Shown: positions 12,901 through 24,900 of the stretch, piece after piece | Numbering within the stretch: the stretch's first letter is position 1 | Layout of the letters: each line of letters begins with the position of its first letter | Source of the DNA: Achatina immaculata | Taxonomy: Eukaryota > Mollusca > Gastropoda > Stylommatophora > Achatinidae | Length of the DNA: 64,000 nucleotides | Direction: 5' to 3' | NCBI GenBank assembly: GCA_009760885.1 | Contig: CM019719.1 | Location: 40,619,084 to 40,683,083, forward strand | Position numbers and translations under genes: made by a program | Notes under the pieces: generated by a model | The model's database searches: none | Seen by the model: the letters and a program-made list of their open reading frames with translations, nothing else | Told to the model about the DNA's origin: nothing

Positions 12901-15900
12901 ATGCGTTGTAGCATTTACCAGAAAGAACGAAGGTGGGCATGTTCAAGAAAGATAACACCATCTTCATCTCAACGGGCCACAACTGGCTGAGAGTCTGCTT
13001 TGCTTTTGTGCAGAATTCCTGGGAACAGGCAGTTGTGATGCTATAGCTTTGATGAAAAAGTACTGGCTGAAATGTTCGTGTGGGTGGTGGAGTCTTCTGA
13101 GAAGCCTACATTTTCATTTCTTACTTTGAATTTTTAAAAAATATCTGGCAGAATGCACTTTACATTTGATTTTCTGTTTATGTTGCAAGATCTTCACCAC
13201 GTCATCAGCTTCTGAAAACTTTTCATTTTGTTCAGTTACAAGGATATAACACAAGAATAACTGTAGCATTTTTTTATGAGCGGAAAATTTTCTAGAGTTT
13301 TTTTTTAACATGCTGCCATCATTTGTACTGCTGTTTCTTTATTTCCATGATGTTCGTAAGATATGAAAGAACTGGTGCATTGTGCACATATGACAACAGT
13401 ACATTCTGAGGGCAAACTGCCAGTATCTATGTGTAAAATCTGGCAATAGATTACCATTATACGATAGAAAAAAAAATCTAAATAAATTTGTAAATTTATT
13501 CACAAGTAAAATATTAGGCATCAGTTGGAATCTGAAGTGTCAGTTTGTATGAAAGAATTTTTTTTACAAGCATAAGCATATCTCTGTTCAGATTCTGAAA
13601 AGTGGAGAGAGGTTTTTTTTTGTAAGAAAAAAAAAAACAGATTTAAGTTGTGATGTGAAAAATAAATTTGTTATACTGATGATTTACAAAGATGATTTTT
13701 TCTTGTAAAATTGTTGCAGGCTGAGGCAGGCAAGTGGTGGTGACCTGTTTGATTCTGATGATGAGTGGGTAAATGAAGGGCTAGAGGATGTGATGGCAGC
13801 CAGGACATTACCTTCTAATTCTCACAAAGAAGCTGAACCCCTGCCCAGCTTTGGCAGGCAAGTGTCATCAATTTCTAGATAGAGTTTATGCAGTAAATCT
13901 CTCCCTTGCTGTTTACAGATGTAAAAGACACACATCTATATAGTCCATGTCAGGAACAGCAAGCATTGGCAATATTTTGATTGTTACAAATTATCAGTCA
14001 GTAACAAAACACCTGTCCTTCCAGCAGGTGTGTTCATCAGTTGGCAGATGGTGGAACAGCCTTTAGGTACAGAGGTCAGCTATTCATTTTATCTGAATAA
14101 CAGAAGGAGACCAAAACAAGTACCCTGCTGTCTTGTGGGTCAGTCTCTTTAGACAAAAGCTAGCAGAGAAAATCAAATACAAACCAAGTGGAAGGCAAAG
14201 GGAAACCCATCGCCGTACCATAATTCCCTTGTCAAATCAATCTTCACAGATCTATGAATTTTGTTGAATGGCATTTTGTTTACCATATCTGTGAGATATG
14301 ATAAACACATTGCTTTTTGATAATCTTGAAAAATCTGCATAGTTCTCCATTTATTTTGTTCATTCTCATTCAAAATGGAGATGGCTATTGGCATATTATA
14401 AACTGATATACATAAATCCATACTTATATAATAAATTTCCATCAGACATAAAGTTTGTGGAAAGCGACATTTCAAAACATTAGAAGCATTCGCGAATGTC
14501 AAGTAAATGCAAATGCACACAAGCACATCTCAGAAAGATGACATGGTGACAAAGTTGGTGATTCGGTTAGAGGAGAGAGATACATCTTATGAGATCCTTG
14601 GTCAGTATAACAGAAAGAACATCTTGCATGAACTGAAGAGGGGGAAGAATATTCATAAATTTAGAATTATCTGTTTATATTTGACAAGCATAGTTTTCCA
14701 GTTCAGCTGTTCATGACGGAAAATGGTTCACAAGAAGAGACTAAGTGTTGATGCCGGGTTTTGTGATGACGAGATAAAAGTAGCAGTAGTAGTAGTAGCA
14801 GTAGCAGCAGTATCAGTAGTAGTAGCAGCAGCAATAGCAGTAGTAGTAGTAGCAGCAGCAATAGCAGTAGTAGTAGTAGCAGTAGCAATGGCAGTAGTAG
14901 TAGTAGCAGTAGCAATGGCAGTAGTAGTAGTAGCAGCAGCAATAGCAGTAGTAGTAGTAGCAGTAGCAATGGCAGTAGTAGTAGTAGCAGTAGCAATGGC
15001 AGTAGTAGTAGTAGTAGTAGCAGCAGTATCAGTAGCAGTATCAGTAGTAGTAGCAGCAGCAATAGCAGTAGTAGTAGTAGCAGCAGTAGCAGTAGTAGTA
15101 GCAGCAATATCAGTAGTAGTAGCAGCAGTAGTAGTAGCAGCAATAAAAGTAGTAGTAGTGGCATACCACTGCCAAAAAAGGGTAACCTGAAATTATGCAC
15201 CAACTACAGAACTGTTGCCCTGATTAGTCATGCCAGTAAAATTCTGTTAAAAATCATAATGGGTAGACTTCGAAAGAAAATAGAAGAAGTCAATATGGTC
15301 CAAGCTGGCTTCAGGCAAGGAAGAGGATCAAGAGATCATATATTCAATCTAAGATTAATAATAGAGAAATGCAGGGAGTTTAATGTGAATCTATATTTAT
15401 CCTTTATAGACTACTCAAAGGCATTTGATTGTGTACAACACCAGAAACTTTGGGAAATAATGGAAAAAATGGGATTTCCAACACATTTGATACAATTAAC
15501 ATCACTGCTGTATTTAGACCAACAAGCAGCAGTAAGAATAAATGGTGAAACAACAACTTGGTTTGACATAAAACAAGGGGTCCGTCAGGGGTGCATATTG
15601 TCACTTTACTTATTTAACTTGTATACTGAAAATATAATGAGGAATGTTAGAGAAGATGTAGACAAAGAATATTACGATGCCATAACAGTTGGAGGTTATG
15701 AAATACCAGAGATTAGATATGCTGATGACACAGTATTGCTGTCCACAACACAAGAAGGAATGGAAAAACTAATTATGTCAGTCCGCAAGAACAGCGAAGA
15801 GCAGAACCTCTATCTTAATGCAAAGAAAACTAAAGTGATGACAACTGACAAAACAGACAAGGCAACTGAAATATGTATCAGTGAGGAAAAACTGGAAGAA

Positions 15901-18900
15901 GTGGAGAGTTTTGAATATCTTGGATCACTACTAACTAATAATGGAGATACAATGCGGGAAATTAAAAGGAGGACATCTATTGCTCTTCAGAAAGTAAAAC
16001 AAATAAAGAATCTGTGGAGAGGAGCAGACAGAACCACAAAAATAAGATTTTTAAGGGCATGCATCTTTCCCATCGCAACATATGCCTGTGAGACCTGGAC
16101 ACTTAACAAAACAGCTGAGAAGCACATAAATGCCTTTGAATGTAAATGCTATAGAAGAGTTCTCCAAATATCGTGGACACAAAAAAGAACAAATATATCT
16201 ATACTACAAGAGCTTAATATTGAAGAAGGCTGGCTAGTAAAGAGGATTAAAGAGAGAAAACTTAAATATTTTGGCCACATTAAACGTCATGATACTTTAG
16301 AGAAGACCGTATTGGAAGGATACATAATGGGAAAAAGAAAAAGAGGAAGACCGAAACGAAGATGGCTGCAAGACATCGTTGATGATCTGGAAATGGATGC
16401 AGCAGCAGCAGGCCATCTTGCTCACAACCGAGAGGCCTACAGGAGTGCTGTTTGGGAGGCAAAGTTCCGCAAGGGACAAGCAAATGAATGAATGAATGAA
16501 TGAAGTGGCAGTTGCAGTACCAGTAGTTGTAGCAGTAGTAGTAGCAACAGCAATAGCAGTAGTAGCAGCAGTAGCAATAGTAGTAGCAGCAGTATCAGTA
16601 GTAGTAGCAGTAGTATCAGTAGTAGTAGCAGTAGTAGTAGTTATGATAATGAGATAAAAGTGGCAGCACACAAGCTTGTTTAAATCGACTTGGAGGTAAA
16701 ATTGAGAATGATACAGAAATATGAAGGTGGACAGTCACACATGAACTCAGTTTCATGCCACAGAAGCTGTGAAAACTACTATGAAGGACACTGCTCACAT
16801 ACAAGAGGGTGTGAAATGAACGGCAGGCATGAAGTTGGTAATACTATCAAAGAAACAGGTGCAGTAAAGTGAGCTGGAAAAACTATAAAAACTGTTCTTT
16901 AGTACTGTACAGCAGTGTATGTTTGGTGTTTATTTTGGCTTATATGTTTGTGATATAGGGTATGCTTGGCTAATAATGGATTCCCCCAGCACCCAGTAAC
17001 ATATTGAATACAAAATTAAAACTGATTGTGCAACATTTCTACAGGCCAGCCATAGGCCAAACATGAATTTTTTGTTGCTAGCATTTATTCATACAGTGAA
17101 AACGACCACTGGGCCTTTGATAGCATCACCTCATTTTTTAGACTCATTGCTTCCATTCACTTGGCCTCGGTCAGTCATTTGCATGTCCCTTGCGGAACTT
17201 TGCCTTCCTAACGAATCTCCTGTAGGCCTCTCAGTTGTAACCAAGATGCCCTGCTGCTGATGCATCCATTTGCAGACAGTGATGTCTTGCAACCATCTTC
17301 ACCTTTGTCTTCCTCTCTTTCTTTTTGCCATTATGTACTCTTCCAAGATGGTCTTCTCTAAATTATCATGACGTTTAATGTCCACTTGGCCTAAATTCCT
17401 AAATAATTTAATTTTATCTGTTTTCCCTCAGCTTCACTTTTTCTTCATGTTTCACTTTATTACACATTTCATTTTTCATTACTATTTTTTTATTTGCAAA
17501 TGTTGTTTTTTTCTCTGTTCTTCACAATTTTTATTCCTTCTGTCAGTAGGAGACCATCTCGTACTAGCTTCACCCTACCAGGTACCACTTCCCATAGGCC
17601 AGATTTCATTGGGGAGCACAAAAGAAACAGCTCTTCCTTGTACCAGGACAGAACAAGACCAAGTATTGTGTCCTTCTCATCCAAGTCAAAAACCACATTA
17701 TCAGGTTAGTATATATATAAACCACATGCTAGAAACTAACAATGATGCTGCATGTAGTGACTTGTGTTGCTTTTGCTGCAGAAAAGGAGAATGAAAACTC
17801 AGTGTAAAATAACAAGGGATCTTATTAAGATAGAATTAGGAAGTAGTGTAGAATTTCCTGGTTTATTGCCAGCTTGTCAGACAATAGCTATCTTATACCC
17901 TATTTTACTGCAATGTATAAACTAGGAAAAAAAGTAGGAACAGCTTTATTACTTAATTCTTCCCATGCCAGAGGAAGAAACACAAACGTTCAGTTGGTGC
18001 CGGAATAAAAGCGCGGGTCTTGATATGTATAGGGGGTATAGTTGTAAAATGGAAAGGAAAGTATTTCCACGTACTTCCGTGTACTTATTATGTTTCAAAG
18101 TATAACTAAATGTATGAAAATTTAATAAATGCAGAGTGGGTCGTAACTGAGGGTTTTACTGCCTCCTGCATTTCCATGTAACAGACTATGTCCTGATTAA
18201 TAAGGTAAGGGGCATTTTGATTTTTATCGTGGCTGAGTTTGCTGAGAAATCTGGCACTGCAAACCACAAGGAGCACCTTGTCTCACCATTTTATGCATGT
18301 CTGGGGGAAAAAAAGGAAAGTCATTACAGTTAGCCGTTGTTTTCCTTTTTTTTTTCTGCCACAATCTTCTTCTGCTCAGAATCATAGAATATCAAAATAA
18401 CAGTAAAACAGCATATGACAGAGTTGATAGTAGCAAAATTGTCTTTGCCGCATTGATTTAAAGATCAAATGATTATTTACAGGGCGCCTGAGATCATTGA
18501 GCATAGTGTCCCAGATGAGCACGCAGAGAAACTCACGCTGTGCACTTCCCTCATGGTGTGTGTATGTGGCTTACACAGTTTGTGTTATACTTTGTGTGCT
18601 GTCCATCATCCTTGTTTTGCTGTACGGATATAAATTTGGACGGAATGTATCCCTCAAGTGGGTGGTTTCCTTATGCTTCACCCTCTTCATCTCCATCTTG
18701 GTTGTTGAGCCTTTAAAGGTAAGTTAGTGCAAGTTCAGATCTTCCATTCATGAAACTTGTATTACTAACACAATACAGAATCTAATATAACACCACAATG
18801 TCAGAACAGTATACATTTTTTTTATCTAACATCATCATTAGCTGTGAACATGAACGGTAAAGAAACAGGTGAAATAGAAATAGGAAGAAAGTTGCTACAT

Positions 18901-21900
18901 ATTCCCTAAATAGCCAGAAGCAGTGAGAATGTACTCATGGAAGTTCAGAGCAGTGAGAATGTGCTCATGGAAGTTCAGAGCAGTGAGAATGTACTCATGG
19001 AAGTTCAGAGCAGTGAGAATGTGCTCATGGAAGTTCAGAGCAGTGAGAACTATGTAAGATCGTAAAGAAAAGACAGTCACAGATCTTTGGGCATATCATG
19101 AAGAGACATAAATTATAGGACCTGATAATCACTGGAAAATCCAAGGTAAAAAAGAGAAAAATATCTGAATGCTGAGTAGCATGGGAAAAGAGAGGCTATA
19201 AAATCTGTGGTCTCAGAGTTAAAAGTTTGCTTTGTGGGTTGTTGGTCGCAGGTTTAAATTTCACCAGATGTGGCGGGATGTTTTCTTGTCAATCCTGCAG
19301 CAATAAATTCCACTGGTCTCTAGGTAGCAGGACCAAATGTCTGTATTCATTGTGCACATTAAAAATCCGTAGCAACTGGAAATCATCAAAAGATTAGATG
19401 AAACAGTCACTGCCTGAGTAGAATTCTAGGAACGATCTGTGACAGAATTGTCTCTGGTGCTTGGAATGTCTATGCTGCTTTTAACGCTCATTAAGAAATG
19501 GTAACTGGAACATGGTGGCTGAGCAAATATGGGAAGGTCCTGGCTATGACGAAGCCATTCCAAACAGTGGAACAAAACAAAACAAATGAATGAATTACCG
19601 AGCCCTCACAGAATTGATAAGCATGATCACTATCTGATGTTGGTGACCAGAGTCTCATGCATGAGCTGCCATGTTGTTATTCATAGATTATTTCTTTTTT
19701 AGTTGCCCTTGTAGATTAACAAAAAATGAAAATCAGAGGCAAGAGAAAGCTCCCAGTTCATCATGGAAGAATGCTTCCCTTCACGTGAGTGTTCTTGACA
19801 CTCTGAAGGTCTCCTCTAGGTCATGTCACCCAGTGATTGCTACACTGTTGGTTATACCGTATATCCTACCTTGCTAAACTGGTACTGAAGCATGGACTTC
19901 TGTATTACTTGTTGGCTATACTCGGTACACATATATGTATACTCTTAATAATGCCCATTTCTGACTTACAGGACTCCCTTTGAGAGCTGAACATGTAAAG
20001 ATATACAGACGTCAGTGCTGGGAATGTTGTGCTGGAACAGTGGTTCTCCTGAGGGCAGTGGGAGGATCCAAGGAAGCAGCGAGTGAAAGGGGAAAAGCAG
20101 GAGGGAATTAGCAGGAGCTAAATAAAAATTTTTTTAGGGTGCTATGGTTGTGATATGGGAGGCAGTGAGGCAGCAGCCCATAAAGTTTGGGAACCACTGT
20201 GCCAGAGGAACATGCACACGCACTGTAGGAAGGCTTTCTTGTATCTGATAATGCTTTAACAACTCAGTGTCACTGAAAAGTTTTAACTCTTATTACTCAT
20301 GTCTAGTACCATGAGAATGAAATCTTGAGTAGACAGAACTTGATTGTATCTTCATGGCAGGTGCTAGTGCTGGCTGTGTTTGCAAGAATACATGCTCAAG
20401 ACAAATGGGAAGAAAACTCAGACATGATTGATATTAAGCCAAAGATTGAGTCCAATGAGCAAATAAAGGTAAGGGAACACTTGTTGTAAGGAACAAATTC
20501 AGGCTGACATTAAATAAACTTGTATCCAAGGACTGAAAAGCACTAAAGTGTAAATAGCTCTTGATAGTTAAGTAAGTAATCTGCGAATGGATGCATCAGC
20601 AGCAGGGCATCTTGCTTACAACTGAGAGGCCTACAGGAGAGCTGTTAGGGAGGCAAAGTTTCGCAAGGGACGTGCAAATGACTGACTGACTGAGTTAAGT
20701 AAGTTTCTGAAATGAGTAATTCCCCTGTTATGCTAAGAAAATTGAAATTAAAAAATAAACCAATAACTTTCATCAGTGTGAAATGTAAATATCAGAGATG
20801 CATTCAAATTCTTTATGGCAAATCTCAAGTCAAGTCACAAGATGCTAGCATCAAGTCTCAAGACCTTGCAAACAGCCTCAGGTCAAGTCTCAAGTTGTCC
20901 CAACTCTGTAAATCAAACTGATGATTTAACCACATGTTGTAGTATCTTTACATATTACAACATAAATACACATGCGCAAATATAAATCATTATTTTACAT
21001 TAAAGAATATCATCTGTCACAATACCCAGTATTTGCTAACACGGCTCTTGTAAGATTATGTAGCTAACATTGCCCACTTAGCAGTAATACCATCTTATTT
21101 AGAATAAAATAGTACTTTCAGTGACAACACGCCAACTCTCTGACAACAAAGGCTGCTAACAGCTCTTTGAATATAAGCACCATAGATTGATTTATAAATC
21201 TGGAAATGGCACGTTATAGCTTTGAGTTGTGATGCCAACCATCTGGAACATATAAGTGGGCATGGTTAACATTAATAAACATACAATTTTTGTTTTCATT
21301 AGTAAAGTTTATTTACATTCAACAAGTAACAATTTCAAAGTCAGTTGAAATGATGTGAAATGGGGATGATTGTTGATGAGATGAAATAATGATATGGTGG
21401 AGATGAAATAATGATATGGTGGAGATGAAATAACGATATGGTGGGCTTTTACAAATCATGAGATGATAATGATTCGTGTGATAAAGGTAATAAATTTATA
21501 CCTGAACTGAACATTTTTGACAATAAAATGGGCTGAAGTAATTTTCTAGTTACACAAGGGCATAGATAGCTAATATCAAGACATTGAACATTTGTAAGAT
21601 AACTTAAACAGTACACATGCAGCAGGTAAACATTTCTGATAACGCTTCATTCTTCCTGGGGGGAAGTGGAGTGGATGAATGTAACCAAGGCGTTATCAGT
21701 CATTGTTGTCTTTATTAATTGTAGTAATATATTATTAATATATAATAATAGTAAATAATATAATAATAGTAAATAATATAATAATAGTAAATAATATAAT
21801 AATAGTAAATAATATAATATAATAATAGTAAAATATTAGTAATAAACATACAGGAAACAGTGACTCTAAACTCCAGACTGAAAGATCTGTGGTTAAACAA

Positions 21901-24900
21901 AATAGGGGTAATGTGTTCTCAAACTAATCAGTATGCACATCATCACCATCATCATCATCATAGCCTTTTCACTCCCTTGAGAGCATAGGCCACGGATAAA
22001 GGCTCTCAAGTTCATGCCTGTTCTGAAATTATTCTCTGCTTCCTTCCATGTCTATCCCTTGTTTCTGAGCACTGTCATAACTTCTCTTCTCCAAGTAAGT
22101 CTTGTATGCACATGGCAGACAATAAAAAGTGAATGTTCACAACTCACTTATATACAGCTGATTCCAGTATGGGAAAAAAGATTCTGCTACTGGCAGCTTC
22201 CTCACACAAAGGTAATCTGGTAGTGCCAGATAAGAGCACATGAATAACCCTGCTATGTTTTGAAAGTTTTTTGCACAAATCTGGACCTGAATTATCTGCC
22301 TTGAACCTGGACATGTTTGTCTATAAGACATGTGTGATAATACAGGCATGCCAGTGACATTTTATTGGATAGTGATGTAAACTGTTTCTTTTATAGTGCC
22401 CATCTGCTTCACATTACTTGCTGTGGTCATTACTGTGTCTGTTTTGCCCTCCATCTTGATCTGTGATGATTTCTATCAGCAGTATTGTTAGTTTTCTACC
22501 ATGTAATCTTTTATTACGTTTCCATCTTAAGAGGAAAGTTGAAAAAAAGTGTAAGCCTTACACATCTTATTCCCCTGGGGTTCGCAGGATGTGAAGTTCC
22601 GACCCATTGGAGGCTTTGCTTTACTCCAGGCCAAGGAGGAGGGAAGAAAGAAGCAGAAACTTCAAGTAATGATAAGGGAAGTCGTGATGTTCTCCTTCAT
22701 GTTTGCTGTTTTTCTAGCCATTGTCTACATCAGCTACAGCAGTGGCAGCATGTATCTTACCTCCAGAAATATCCACAGCAAATTTTATGCTGGCCTCAAC
22801 AGGACAAATTCTAAGATGCTGAATATTACGACTCTTAAAGGGTAAGTTCTCCTGATTTGTTCCTCTGTTGTCAGTCTGTTTCTCATTTCTGCCCATAAGC
22901 ATAGTGTTTGGATTAAAAAAATAAATGGGGAGAGAGAGAGAGAGAGCTTAACTTATTTTGCTCACAGAAACCAGAGAATTGATGCCACATAATTATATGT
23001 AGTTTGGATAACTTGATCCATGTTTGACCAAAACCTTCAGAAAGTTACTTGTTCCTGCAAGAAAATACAATGATTTGTTGATATTAGTGTACAATTTTTA
23101 GTTTCTAATTAGTGATCTTGGTGTATTTTATTTTTATAACACAAGATTAATATATGCTAGCCTCATATGGCAGTGCCCTGCTAGTTCACATGCTCCAGTT
23201 GTAGACAGTAACAGCAAGCAGGTAAAGCAGGCAAGTCTTGAGTTGAGTAATCGCAGTCAGACCCTGGTTCTTTCATCCACATTACAGTTCATGTTTGAGC
23301 ATGTTTATAAATGTCACAGGATGATGACGATGAGTTACTGGAAGTGAGGCATGCCGTGTAATGACTTCAAATGATCGACCTGAACTCTGCCTTACTATTC
23401 TGGGCATTACCAACAGCTGGTGATCACAAGTGTCATCCATCAATGACAGTTTAACATTCCATTGTTCAAACTATTGTCATACTCCATTTTTGTAACCATC
23501 ATCATCATCAGGTGCCGTGCTGACTGGTGTTGGCTATTATGCTTCTCCATAGTACATGAATATCGTGGACACAAAAAAGAACAATATATCTGTACTACAA
23601 GAGCTTAATATTGAAGAAGGCTGGCTAGTAAAGAGGATTAAAGAGAGAAGACTTAAATATTTTGGACACATTAAACATCATGATAATTTAGAGAAGACCG
23701 TATTGGAAGGATACATAATGGGACAAAGAAAAAGAGGAAGACCAAAAAGAAGATGGCTGCAAGACATCGTTGACGATCTGCAAATGGATGCCGCAGCAGC
23801 AGGGCATCTTGCTCACAACCAAGAGGCCAACAAGAGTGCTGTTTGGGAGGCAAAGTTCCGCAAGGGACATGCAAATGAATGAATGAATGAATAGTACACG
23901 ATCCTTCATGCAGGCTATTAGCTCAATTGGTGATCTCCTATCACACCATCTCGTCAGACTGTCCAGTTGTAATCAGACAACTATATTTTTACATCAGTCC
24001 AGTTCAAGCATTCCAATAGTCTCTTGTCTCATAAATAACTTACTCACTGTCAGGTTTTCAGTCCCCATGTGCTAATAAAACGCACAGACCAGATGCGAGT
24101 CCTGGCTATTGCTGTATGCTTAGTTACAGCCATCATACACAAAACTCACAGGCAGCAACAGCAGGACTTGTCAGTAATCACCCGTCTCTAATACTGTAAC
24201 ACTCATTGCTCATTTTGTATATATACAGTTTGTTTCATCTGAATTAACTTGATTAAATTTTAGCAAGGCAGAGAGCTGAAATTGAATGCATTTCTTGCAT
24301 TTGCTGTGACCTTTTATGTGCCTTGTTTTTTGTTTTTTTTTCCCTCTCCAGCATTCCCGATTTCTGGCAGTGGACACAGACTGTAATGGCGAGATCTCTG
24401 CACTTTAGAGAGTTAAATCAGTTGGAAAACTTCGGATACTTGTTGGGTCCAGCATGGTTGCGACAGCTTCGAGGAGAAACAGGTCATCCATGTTTTCGTT
24501 TAGTCTCATTTGTGAGAAACTTGCAGATGGTTAACTTTATCAGCAATGAGGACTTGATATTAACTTATAGTTTAAGCTGTCAGTCAAGCATGTTTGATGT
24601 AGGAATGTTTGCTAGAGATGTCATTAGTTGAATGTATATCGTGTCTAACAGTGATTAAGTTTGTACAGCATCTAGGAGCATTAATACAGTGAATTAGAGA
24701 TCTACTATTGTTACACATTAATCAGCCCAGCTTTAAAAAAAAACAAAAACAAAACAAAAAAAGTAACAACTTGATTCTTCTGTTTTGGGAGAATCTGTCT
24801 AAAATCAGAGTATATCCATCTGCAAGGTGAGACAAACCAGAGTACACTATAGACATAGGTGTGGGATAAACATGTGTTCACATAAAAATCAACCACATTT

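Larger units (their letters stand above)
20696..22587. other. Rest of intron 11
   Basis: AT-rich. It holds a 23-bp triplicate (AGATGAAATAATGATATGGT..., 21378-21443) and an AT-rich TAATAATAGTAAATAATA array (21722-21838). A CATCATCATCATCATC run lies near 21940-21960. No gene was recognised. Confidence 0.55.

Noticed and set aside
14703..15203. Poly-Leu (minus) and poly-Val/Ala (plus) open frames
   Set aside because: They are artefacts of the (AGT/AGC)n array, which lacks stops in several frames.
24483..24631. Extension of exon 13 to the stop at 24631
   Set aside because: The read-through peptide does not resemble polycystins. Splicing at 24482 to exon 14 restores the conserved cysteine and motif order.
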